A stretch of 38,254 nucleotides of DNA from Chara braunii (lineage: Eukaryota > Streptophyta > Charophyceae > Charales > Characeae), in assembly GCA_003427395.1 (NCBI GenBank), contig BFEA01000214.1, positions 60,727 to 98,980 on the forward strand. The letters are read 5' to 3'. A program made the translations under genes and the position numbers. Below are positions 29,804-38,118 of this stretch, in pieces. Below the pieces are notes generated by a model, which did no database searches, was not told the DNA's origin, and was given only the letters and a program-made list of their open reading frames with translations. Position 1 is the stretch's first letter. Every line of letters begins with the position of its first letter.

Positions 29804-30914
29804 ACTCTTTTCCAAGATTTTGGCTCAGCGATTGCAACCAGTATTGCCTGCGCTGATACATTCATCACAGACTGGTTTCTTGAAAGACAGGCAAATTCTG
29901 TTCAACTTTATGACTGTCAAACAAATTATAGCACTGGTGGCGACGGTACTCCTCATTGATCTTGGAAAGGCATATGATAGAGTAGGGTGTGAATTTCCTC
30001 AAGCAGCTATGACAGCGTTTGGATTTGGGGAGCGATTTAGACACGCGGTGAGTGCATTACATACAGGGGCCGTCTCTAGATTGGTGATCAATGGGAAATT
30101 GTCTAATCCTATTCAGTTGGGTAGATCTGTGCGTCAGGGATGCCCTGTGGCGCCCTATTTGTACCCCATTTATGTGGAAGTCATGGACGCAATGATTATA
30201 GCAAATCCGCAGGTGCCTGGGTTCCTGCTGCCATCCGGGGACTCTCTTAAAACAGAGGCATTTGCAGATGAATCAGTGGCATTTACACCACTCCAAGATG
30301 AGGCTTTTCAAGCATTGAAAGACACGACTTCCCTTTTCTTCCATGTCTTACAAGCAAGGGTGAACTGCGAGAAATCGTCCTTGCTAATTCTGCCGCAGGC
30401 CTTGCCGCCGGACAACTGGGCCTTGAGAGTCGTCACACCGGCTCAGCATGAGCGATTGTTGGTGGGTCACCGAGTTTCCTTTATGTCGCAGACTGAAGCA
30501 TCGTGTGCAGTCGAAGCAGTCAAGAAGGCGCTCACCCCATGGGTGGCGCAAAAAGGGGTTAGTTTGTTCAGTCGATCCTTGGTCTTGAACAATGCAGTGT
30601 TCTCGGCGATCTGGTTTCAAAGAGCACTTTATCAACTCGATGACCCGGCTTATAGTGCCATCAGACTCATCACGAAATTGGCCACACATTATTTGTGGAA
30701 AGAGGATAACTCGACAGCTTCAATCTTGCCAAAGGTTGCTTGGGAAGTTGTGACCCAGCCTAAAAGAACAGGTGGACTGGCAATTTTGGACCCGAACTGT
30801 CAAATGGCAGCCGTGCTACCTAGATTGGTCCCCTGGGCAATTTTCCAAGGACCGTTTGAGACCATGGAGCCAGTTTGCGGAGTATACATTGTTTACAGCC
30901 TGGGATTGGACTGA
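29706..30914 (+). pseudogene. LINE ORF2, reverse transcriptase domain
   Basis: The true RT sequence in this frame begins about 29760 with VRNWRPITLMSVLYKLFSKI. It continues with QTGFLKDRQI, motif A LLIDLGKAYDRVG, VRQGCPVAPYLYPIYVEVMD (motif B), and motif C at about 30266-30285 reading AFADESVAF. The second catalytic Asp of the FADD/YADD box is Glu here, which is expected to abolish or severely impair polymerisation. A thumb-like region and KRTGGLAILDPNCQM follow. The frame is lost at about 30830. Confidence 0.88.
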
Positions 30915-31689
30915 TCTGCGATGCCTCTGGATAGCAGCCCAAAACCCGGCGTACTTGCGAAGGCATCTGCCGCAAGGAATATGGGCGGGGATAATGAGGG
31001 CATGGAGAAATTGCCATCCTGTGCTGTTGCCCCCTCCAATGGCAGCGGACCAAATCTTGACCCAGCCCTTGTTTGACAACCCGCGGATTCTGACTCCGGC
31101 GGGAGTCCCCTTCCCCTGCTTTGGCAGGGGGGCGTTTGGGGACTCTTGGATGGCCAGAGGTCTGATGCATGATATTTGGGACGTTCATGCACAGGATTGG
31201 AAACCATTTGAAGCCTTGGCGCACATTTTGACTGGGTTGTGGCATCAGAGAGATCAGCTGACTCTGCTCCAGCGGGCGGTACCAGAACAGTGGACTCAGC
31301 AGCTCAACAATGGGCTGGTCCCGTATCAAGGATGCCGGTATAAGAAAAGTGAAGACCACTGTCCTCGAATGCTGTGGAAAATCGAACAAATTCATACTGC
31401 GCACACCGTGGCATCGACATGGGAAACGGAGCAGGCACTGCATTCTTTGGGCCCCCCGTTGGTGCAGGCTCAGCAGTCTCTTCTGCTCCCGCACTTGTCG
31501 GATCTTACACCTGTTTGTGTTTTGAATTATCCGGACCAGGTACGTCCATTTGCCCTGGCCGTACCTTCGTATCAGCTGCCGTTGGATCCCAGGGATTGGG
31601 GCTGGATTTTCTCATACACGGCAGCACACAACGAAGCTTGGGTATCGCCTCACCCACCAGACGGTGGATGCGAATTGGGTAGTGGTTAA
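30820..31689 (+). pseudogene. LINE ORF2, C-terminal region
   Basis: After a frameshift near 30830 the protein continues: LDWSPGQFSKDRLRPWSQFA, LRCLWIAAQNPAYLRRHLPQ, IWAGIMRAWRNCHPVLLPPP and LFDNPRILTPAGVPFP. This Trp-rich arrangement is the normal post-RT region of plant L1-type ORF2. The block ends at a stop at 31687-31689. The remainder is found in shifted frames downstream. Confidence 0.75.
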
Positions 31690-32462
31690 AAGATGGATGT
31701 CTATGGGTGGATTCAGGATTCTCTCCCTAGGCTTTCGCAACGTTTTTCGGGCTACTGAAAATTGTTTATGGATCTGCCTGTAATTAAGTAGGCAAGTTTT
31801 CTTTGGTTGATGGCCCACCTGGCCGTTCCCACAGCGCAATGGTATGCAAGACGAACAGTCAAGGCCAGTCCACTTTGCCTCCTGTGTTCTGGGATGAGGA
31901 TAGAGGATCTGCAACACGTGCTTGCATCGCAAACTCTCTAGGCAACTGCGGGATTGATGGAGATCGGGAGCAAAGCCAATCCCTCATCACAATACCAGAT
32001 GGGAGATGAGTATGCACTGCTTGGTGCTGTGGCTCGAAGACAAAATGGGAACCACCCCCGACATACCGTGAGGAAAGCCTGAGAGGAGCCATCCTTTCGA
32101 CCTTGTGGACATTGCGGAACTCGGCAGTTGGTGCTGTGGCTCGAAGACAAAATGGAAACCACCCCCTGACATACCCTGAGGAAAGCCTGAGAGGAGCCAT
32201 CCTTTCGACCTTGTGGACATTGCGGAACTCGGCAGTTAGGAGGGGGGAAAGACTGACTCCGCCGATGATTCGTGCAGAAGTCAAATTCTCTATTAAACAA
32301 ATGGTTGCCACAGAATGGTCCATGAAAGTGCAGAGCAAGGGATATGCGTCGAAACCTCTGCGGAAGTTTCTGCAACACTGGGACGGATTTCCGGACCTGC
32401 TTCGAGTTCCGGAACGGCAACAACAACCGCCAGAATTGACATTTTCATCTTTCTTTCTTTGA
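31690..32462 (+). pseudogene. LINE ORF2 end with cysteine motif and 107-bp duplication
   Basis: LLCSGMRIEDLQHVLASQTL (about 31880-31940) corresponds to the C-terminal zinc-binding-like motif of ORF2. A 107-bp segment is duplicated in tandem (32021-32127 and 32128-32235, few differences). Each copy ends with LRGAILSTLWTLRNSAV in one frame. After the second copy the frame runs RRGERLTPPMIRAEVKFSIK to a stop at 32460-32462. The duplication and frameshifts show decay after insertion. Confidence 0.75.
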
Positions 32463-33030
32463 CTGTACCCTTATGATTCGCTTTTGGGTTTTCTTTCTTT
32501 CCTTTGTTTTCCTTTTTCAGGCTTTTTGTTTTAAATTTTTTTGTTTAATTTTCTGTTGGACCTTTTGTAAGCTAGGCTTGCTATTTCGTTACAGTTTACT
32601 GTTTTGTTGCTTATACAATTGTTTGCTTGCTACTCTTCGACGATAACTTGAGGATAGGTATGCTGCCTCTGTGCCTCACTAGAGGCAGTGGTGGCAGTTT
32701 TGTAGGTTTGTATTAGCTTTGTATTAGCAGATGGAAATCGGAAGTGGCAAAAACACTGGGGTGATGCACTGCGCCTTGGGGAGATTGGGCATAGGAGAAC
32801 AGCATATGATGCTGGCCTGGTTGCTTGTACTGCAGCCACAGATTGCTGGTTACAACATACTAGGTGGGCCCTCTGACCTAGGCCGATGATGCCTTGTCCA
32901 GAGTTTTCACCTTTCTCTTTTGTGAGGGACTCCAGGCCCGGTTACCGGCTTTGTTTGTGTTTTTTTTTTGGGGGGTTTTGCGGCTCATTCGCATTCGATT
33001 GTGAACGTTCGGGTTCGGTCACCGAATGTG
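32463..33030. other. LINE 3' flank, no gene
   Basis: T-rich sequence to about 32600, then mixed sequence with GTTTGTATTAGCTTTGTATTAG (imperfect 12-bp duplication at about 32707-32728). A T run and G run at 32960-32977 and a near-palindrome GTGAACGTTCGGGTTCGGTC at 33001 border the first minus-strand U6 copy. No ORF of note. Confidence 0.55.
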
Positions 33031-33145
33031 AACGTTTATGATTTTCCGCTTTATGTGTGGCATCCTTGCCGCAGGGGCCATAGCGTCGTCCATACTAATC
33101 TTCGTTCTCTGTATCGTTCCAATTGTAACGGATGTCCCAAAGGAC
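33031..33145 (-). ncRNA. U6 snRNA pseudogene with internal insertion
   Basis: The minus strand reads GTCCTTTGGGACATCCGTTA, CAATTGGAACGATACAGAGA and GAAGATTAGTATGG, then about 12 inserted bases before GGCCCCTGCGGCAAGGATG, and a decayed 3' end. The 5' stem-loop and ACAGAGA box are preserved. The insertion disrupts the core just before the region that forms the internal stem-loop. No plant-type upstream sequence element or TATA at the required position was seen on its 5' side, so it is unlikely to be transcribed by Pol III. Confidence 0.88.
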
Positions 33146-33179
33146 GCTGTTTGGACATGTTTGCAAATCTTATATCTTC

Positions 33180-33316
33180 TTTTTTTTTTGTGATTTCTAT
33201 AATTAAAAAAATGGGACCATTTCTTGATTTCTGTGCATCATCCTTGCCCAGGGGCCATGCGAATCTTCTGTGTATCATAAACTATCATTCCAATTTTAAC
33301 GGATGTCGTGAAGGAC
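33180..33316 (-). ncRNA. U6 snRNA pseudogene retaining terminator and A run
   Basis: The minus strand reads GTCCTTCACGACATCCGTTA, AAATTGGAATGATA, a short insertion, CAGAAGATTCGCATGGCCCC, TGGGCAAGGATGATGC and AAATCAAGAAATGGTCCCAT. It then has seven T (33204-33210 on minus), a Pol III-type terminator, and 10 A about 14 bases on. It lies 35 bp from the previous U6 copy in the same orientation. The sequences just upstream of both copies share GCAAATCTTA, hinting at duplication of a unit or of a U6-led chimera. Confidence 0.88.
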
Positions 33317-33372
33317 GCAAATCTTACATACCTGGCTTCATGATTGCGATCTTTGACTAGCAAGGAAAAGAG

Positions 33373-33672
33373 CTACCGTCTTTCCCAAAATAGAACGCAC
33401 TGTCATTACATCACCTGAATTTGGGGCAGCTTTCAGTCTAAATACAGCAACTACAGTGCCTGAATTTGGCACAGCTTTCAGTCTAGATTCAGCAATTACA
33501 GGACCTGAATTTGGGGCAGTTTCAGTCCACATACAGCTATTACAGTACCTAAATTTGGGGCAGCTTTCAGTCTAGATACAGCAATTACAGTACCTGAATT
33601 TGGGGCAGCTTTCAGTCTAGATACACCAATAATGACCATGCGGCTTGCATTCTATTTGAGCGAAGACAGTAG
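33373..33672. mobile_element. Hairpin MITE with five internal 45-bp repeats
   Basis: The ends CTACCGTCTTTCCC and GAAGACAGTAG match the other family members. Where those have a single core, this copy has five tandem units beginning CCTGAATTTGGGGCAG at 33414, 33459, 33504, 33548 and 33593 (period 44-45), each with CTTTCAGTCTAGATACAGC. The element is thus 300 bp instead of about 112. It is a clear case of a minisatellite born inside a MITE. Confidence 0.75.
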
Positions 33673-33818
33673 GAGCTAAAATAATTAAAAAGATTGATTG
33701 ATTTCCGTGTTCGTGTACTTGGGTACAAGCTATGATTTGGCCAGTCCCCTCTGGTCCCGAGTATGTCGCTAATTCGCCCTGGGTATATCCGTAATTTGCA
33801 CAGACTGGAAGCTGGGTA

Positions 33819-33925
33819 TAACTGCAATTTCCCCCGAATAGAATGCATGCCATTGCATAGTGATTATATCTGTATTCAACGCAGCGTAAACGACTGTGCA
33901 TTCTATTCGGGCAAAACGACGGTAG
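33819..33925. mobile_element. Hairpin MITE copy
   Basis: CCCGAATAGAATGCATGCCA on the left pairs with TGCATTCTATTCGGGC on the right, which ends ACGACGGTAG. The left tip is altered (ACTGCAATTTC) but a TA is present at 33819. The copy shares the right flank phrase GGAGCTAAAA with the copy at 33373-33672, so the two may have been duplicated together with flanking DNA. Confidence 0.65.
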
Positions 33926-34320
33926 GAGCTAAAAGATACCTTCCATGCCAAAATTAGAAATCAGACAGCGGTTATTCCTAATTTTGACGCTTTGCGTCTG
34001 ATCTATCGCCAGAGTGGTGCCACGGGTGCAACGGAAAGCACAGGCCTCTCTCTTATAGCCTGCAGGAGGATGATTCATATATGATGATTGACTGAACTCA
34101 TTCTCGGTGAACTTGTAAATGAGAAATAACGCTCGTGGGTCAGTCAGAATGAGTCAAATAAGGGTGTGAAGGCCACTCTGGCTTTTTTTATTTATTTATT
34201 TATATTATTTATATAATACTCCTTTGACCAGGTACGTTAGATTCATACTGCCGCTATTTGGACATATCGTGAACCGAAATGGGCAGGCCCTACCAGGTTC
34301 TCGCCAAAAACAATACCGTA
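33926..34320. other. No gene seen
   Basis: AT-rich near 34165-34220 (TTTATTTATTTATATTATTT). No ORF above about 40 codons looks coding. No RNA or element was recognised. Confidence 0.5.
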
Positions 34321-34522
34321 TTGGATTTTTTTTATTATCAAATTAGGTGAACGTGTCGAAGTTAGAGCAGCGACGAACCGATTTGGAATTTGGAAGAAGC
34401 TTCTTGGACCGGCAGATTGGGATTGGATGTTTTTTTTTAATCAAATTAGGTGAATGCGTCGAAGTTAGAGAAATGGCGAACCGATTTGGAATTTCGTAGA
34501 AGCTTCTTCGACTGGTAGATTG
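34321..34522. repeat. 102-bp tandem duplication
   Basis: Two copies start TTGGAT at 34321 and 34423. Both contain AAATTAGGTGAA, CGAAGTTAGAG, CGAACCGATTTGGAATTT and AGAAGCTTCTT. A partial third copy with GTAGAAGTTTCTTGGACCGG follows at about 34557. Not coding. Confidence 0.85.
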
Positions 34523-34738
34523 GAATCCGGCATGTAGTCCAAGCGTTTTAGATTCTTGTAGAAGTTTCTTGGACCGGTAGTGCAGAATAGGACATCTTGT
34601 GAACCGATATGAACAGGTATTCTAGAAACTTGGACAGACCCACTGTGCCCTTCGTCAAAGGACCGAACGATTTAGACTGACGAGCGCATAAATTGGTGGG
34701 GCCCACAGAAAATTGTGCGTCGCTCACGTGTGTCCTGC

Positions 34739-35112
34739 GCACATCCACCTAGGTACGGCTACCCACGTGCATGCACTCTCGCGTTTGCTGCGTGCATCCA
34801 TCAACGTGCATTCACTTCTGCCGAGCATCGACCCACGAGCCTTGTGCGTTCACATGCCTTGTGCGTTCACGTGCCTGAGATGCCGTTCACGTGCCTGAGA
34901 TGTCGTTCACGTGCCTGAGATGCCTTTCACGTGCCTGAGATGCCGTTCACGTGCCTTGTGCGTTCACGTGCCCGTGGGTTCAATGATCTGATTGCACAAG
35001 GCCCTTGGATTCGATGATTGCACAATAGAACCCACGTGCATGCACTCTCGATGATCTTTCGCCTCTGAACATCGTCAATGCGGTTGTACCTGCCTCGCCT
35101 AGGTGGATGTGC
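34739..35112. repeat. 374-bp segment with 15-bp terminal inverted repeats and a CACGTG array
   Basis: GCACATCCACCTAGG at 34739-34753 and its exact complement at 35098-35112 bound the segment. Inside, the 20-bp unit GTTCACGTGCCTGAGATGCC is repeated, placing CACGTG at 34868, 34888, 34908, 34928 and 34948, then 34965. Others are at 34764 and 35033 (both within CCCACGTGCATGCACTCTCG), and one lies just outside at 34725. The inverted ends suggest a small non-autonomous transposon. CACGTG is the plant G-box, bound by bZIP and bHLH factors, but no nearby gene start is identified. Confidence 0.7.
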
Positions 35113-35386
35113 CAAGGATGGATTAGAGAGGTGACACGAAACTTCGGCAAAGCTAATCGAGGCGAAGTTCTAGGTCGACAGTTTACGGGAGTAGCAGGCC
35201 CGTGATTCAGACGCATGTGACTAACATGCAAAATCGATTCCACTAAATTGATATCTTTGTTGGTCCTGATGGTGTGCGCAGAATCTCAAATCGGTCGACT
35301 GTTGAACTAAATGTGGTATTGGCAATACTAATTTGTTAAATCAATCTGCCTAACTCTGTCATGCATCCAAACTGTTAAATCATTCT
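35113..35386. other. No gene seen
   Basis: Unique-looking sequence without a supportable ORF or RNA. It leads into the 41-bp tandem repeat. Confidence 0.5.
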
Positions 35387-35509
35387 GTCCAAAATGGTCA
35401 TCATGTATCCCAACCTATATCCAGTATGTCCAAAGTGCTCATCGTTTCTCCCAACCTAAATCTGATATGTCCAAAATGCTCATCACTTATCCCAACCTAT
35501 ATCGGCTGT
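35387..35509. repeat. 41-bp tandem repeat, three copies
   Basis: The unit GTCCAAAATGCTCATC followed by TCCCAACCTATAT starts at 35387, 35428 and 35469, with small differences. Flanking GTCCAAAT sequences look like decayed further units. Confidence 0.85.
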
Positions 35510-35741
35510 CCAAATCGGTTCCGATCATGTAGTAAATAGGAAAATCGAACTGACCAATTTGGTTTGATGATTGTCCAATTGAATTTTTGTTTGTCCAAAT
35601 CGCTTCGCCTTGGTCCCAACTTACCCGGTCAAAGGAGTAATAATAATAAGGCAATTTGAGTTGGAGAGCCGTGTGATGGGCAATCATCTCGCACGGTTCG
35701 GAGAGCACTTGCGACGACCGTCTACGCTCGACTCCTCAAGC

Positions 35742-35854
35742 CTACCTTTGTCCCCCGCATACAACGTATACGGTCATTATAGCTGTATTTAGACTGAAAG
35801 ATACCCCAAATACAGCTATACTGACCGTACGTTGTATTCGGGAGAAGAAGGTAG
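35742..35854. mobile_element. Hairpin MITE, best-preserved long arms
   Basis: A 113-bp element flanked by TA. The left arm of about 49 bp (CTACCTTTGTCCCCCGCATA..) pairs with the right arm (..TATTCGGGAGAAGAAGGTAG) with only a few mismatches. The loop AGACTGAAAGATACCCC is about 17 bases. The whole element can fold into one long hairpin. It has no ORF. The TA flank and the CNGTC-type tips suggest a Tc1/mariner/pogo-like class (inference). Confidence 0.78.
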
Positions 35855-35957
35855 CGGTGGAGATCTTGACTCTATTTCGATGTATTCGTGTTTTAATGAA
35901 ATTATGTACCTGTAAAAAATGGCCGGGAAAATTTTCCTCTCGTTTTTCGTACTATTC

Positions 35958-36068
35958 CTACCGTCTTCACCCGAATATAACGCCCGGTAATTATAGCTAT
36001 ATTCGGGGCATTTTTCAGTCCAGATGCAGCGATAATGACCGGGCATTCTATTCGGGTGAAGACAGTAG
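35958..36068. mobile_element. Hairpin MITE copy
   Basis: A 111-bp element. CTACCGTCTTCACCCGAATA on the left matches the complement of the right end TATTCGGGTGAAGACAGTAG almost perfectly. Internal words GGTAATTATAGCT and GCAGCGATAATGACC are also complementary. TA borders both tips. It is 103 bp from the previous copy and has clearly diverged from it. Confidence 0.78.
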
Positions 36069-36300
36069 TTTCCCGATCGAATTGTTTCGGGCACAGATTC
36101 ACACCACATAATTATTTTCTCTCGCCTGAGCTTTGGGCATAATCGCAGCAGTCAGAGACATCCAGGCAGTGACGTAATTGAGCGCAGATACATCCAGGAA
36201 GGGTCATAATTGAGGTCAGATACATCCAGGAAGGGCCGTAATTGAGGTCAGATACATCCAGAAACTTTGGTGCAGTGAAGATTGTGTGCAGCGCACAAAC

Positions 36301-36431
36301 CTGTGGTCGAAGGTCAGCGCTTTGATGACAAGCGACTCACACGCCTCCTGTGCGGCCGCCGAGGTCTCCGTTAAGAGGAACCGCGCGTACTCCCTTGACT
36401 TGACAGGGTGCAATACTTCAACAATGTTAAA
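36301..36431 (-). CDS. Possible coding exon, unassigned
   Basis: Minus-strand acceptor ttgtctcccacag before 36431 and donor CCACAG/GTTTGT at 36301 enclose an open frame reading FNIVEVLHPVKSREYARFLL, TETSAAAQEACESLVIKALT and FDH. The composition is plausible for a helical protein. It could be an upstream exon of the RST1-like gene, separated by transposon-filled introns, or part of another gene. A GTGAGT inside the exon is an alternative donor. The intron upstream would begin in the CACACAAATGA minisatellite. Confidence 0.3.
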
Positions 36432-36454
36432 CTGTGGGAGACAACAAAAGAGAA

Positions 36455-37335
36455 AATAGAAAGACAAATGACAAATGAGCACACAAATGCTGCACAACTG
36501 GCACATCAGCAAACAAACGACACACAAATGAAATACATGTGACGCACGCACAAATGTCATCAGCACACAAATGACACAACTCACACTTGTCAGCACACAA
36601 ATGGCAAAAATCACACTCAAAAGACAGATCAACGACTCACAAATGGTGCACAAATCACAAATAAACGGGACACAAAAGACACGTCAATGACACAACTGAC
36701 ACACAAATGACATGAATTGCACACAAAAGACATCAATGACACACAAACGACACACAAACGACACACAAATGACACACAAACGACACACAAATTGCACACA
36801 AAAGACATCAATGGCACACAAGGACACACAAAGGACACACAAATGACACACAAATAACACACAATGACACACAAATGACACACAAATTGCACACAAAAGA
36901 CATCAATGACACAAATTGCACACAAACAACATGCAAATGACAGCGAAAGGACATGCAGCACACAAATGACACACCAATGACAAACAAACAACACGCAAAT
37001 GACACACAAAAGACACATCAATGACACACATGTCACGCGACATACAAATGACTCACAAACGGCACACAGATGACACACAAAAAGTAGCACACAAGCGGCA
37101 AATGACACACCAATGACACACAAACGACACGCAAATGACACACAAAAGACACATCAATGACACACATGTCACGCGANATACAAATGACTCNCAAACGGCA
37201 CACAGATGACACACAAAAAGTAGCACACAAGCGGCAGATGAGCACACAAATGATGAGAAAATGGCACACAGACGACACACAAAAAGTAGCACACAAACGG
37301 CAGATGAGAACACAAATGACAAAACCATTACCAAC
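36455..37335. repeat. CACACAAATGA-type minisatellite with higher-order repeats
   Basis: Nearly 0.9 kb of variants of CACACAAATGA and CACACAAACGA, with interspersed AAAAGACATCAATGA. A higher-order unit of about 137 bp (from ACACATCAATGACACACATG at about 37010) repeats at about 37150. Ambiguous bases at 37177 and 37191 show unresolved copies. Minus-strand ORFs rich in Cys, Val and Phe (e.g. FVCHLCVICVSF) are by-products of the repeat. Confidence 0.92.
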
Positions 37336-37354
37336 TCAAAAAAACACAGGCACA

Positions 37355-37444
37355 ATACCTTCTCGGCCTTTTGGCCAAGATTAAGTGTAGTGTCTGTTGA
37401 CTCTGTTCTGGTCAACATCAAAAAAAAAAAAAAAAAAAAAAAAA
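37355..37444 (+). ncRNA. 5' fragment of U2 snRNA with A tail (retropseudogene)
   Basis: ATACCTTCTCGGCCTTTTGG at 37355, then CCAAGATTAAGTGTAGTGTC and TGTT, matches the 5' domain of plant U2. The branch-point-pairing segment GTAGTA reads GTAGTG, and the match ends near 37405. After about 15 unrelated bases there are 25 A (37420-37444). The truncated 3' end with an A tail is typical of LINE-mediated retroposition. No snRNA promoter is seen upstream, where the CACACAAATGA minisatellite lies. Confidence 0.9.
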
Positions 37445-38118
37445 CAGGCATAATGTCGCTGGAATTGTCATGTGCAAAACCCCTTTGGACCTTGTATCGA
37501 AATTCGATTGGACAGAGAAAATCTACAGCAAACAAAGCACCCATGCCGATCAATCGACAAGGAGAGGAGAAGAAACAGAAAAGCTGCACAGTTATGGTGC
37601 CCTCACACCTTCTCGTCATGTTGGCCTTGCAGTTTGGACCCTTGGCATTTAACAAGGTTGCTTGGACAATGCAAAAACACACGTGCAAACTGAGTGCAAA
37701 CTGAGTGCGTGCAAACTGAGTGCATGCAAACTGAGTGCAAACTGATCAATTGAAAAGGAGGGAAGCACACAATCAAATTGATCAAATTCTTAATGTCCGG
37801 CATTACATGTCAATCAAAGTTAACAGCAACAGGGATATAATGCTGATAAAGATACTGGAAGACGAACGGATAGAGAGATGGATGGGAAAGGGACAGAGAC
37901 CAGAACAGGCGTGAAGACGGACACAGACATATGGAGAAGGCACAGGGACCAGGAGGAGCACGCCTGCACACCTTGAGACAGAGATGAACATAAACAGAGG
38001 GCAAGGTTGGGGTAGATGCAGCTGGATCCAGTCGAACACAGCAATCAGTAGAGCTGGAGATGGAGATGGAGATGGATGGACATGGAGACGACAATGAGCA
38101 GAGATGTAGATGACAACG
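37445..38118. other. Short repeats, no gene
   Basis: GTGCAAACTGA units repeat about five times at 37684-37745 (spacings 11 and 15). Further on, GGACAGAGA- and GGAGATGGAGATGG-type sequence precedes the hexamer array. ORFs of about 60-150 codons at 37261-37803 and 37803-38094 are not recognisable as genes. Confidence 0.6.

Larger units (their letters stand above)
27440..32462 (+). mobile_element. LINE (L1-type non-LTR retrotransposon), inactive
   Basis: Plus-strand order is ORF1 zinc knuckle, apurinic-type endonuclease, reverse transcriptase, and a C-terminal region with a cysteine motif and an 'LRGAILSTLWTLRN' end. This matches plant L1-type elements. Multiple frameshifts and stops break both ORFs. 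Changes are present at key residues of both enzymes, SNH for SDH in the endonuclease and FADE for the FADD/YADD box. The 5' end is uncertain because of the N gap. The 3' UTR is T-rich (32463-32560) and no poly(A) tail is obvious. Together with the A-tailed snRNA copies it shows that LINE machinery has been active in this genome. Confidence 0.9.

Noticed and set aside
36216-37296. Cys/Val-rich minus-strand ORFs resembling membrane proteins
   Set aside because: They are translations of the CACACAAATGA minisatellite; the only plausible coding part is the short exon-like frame at 36431-36301.
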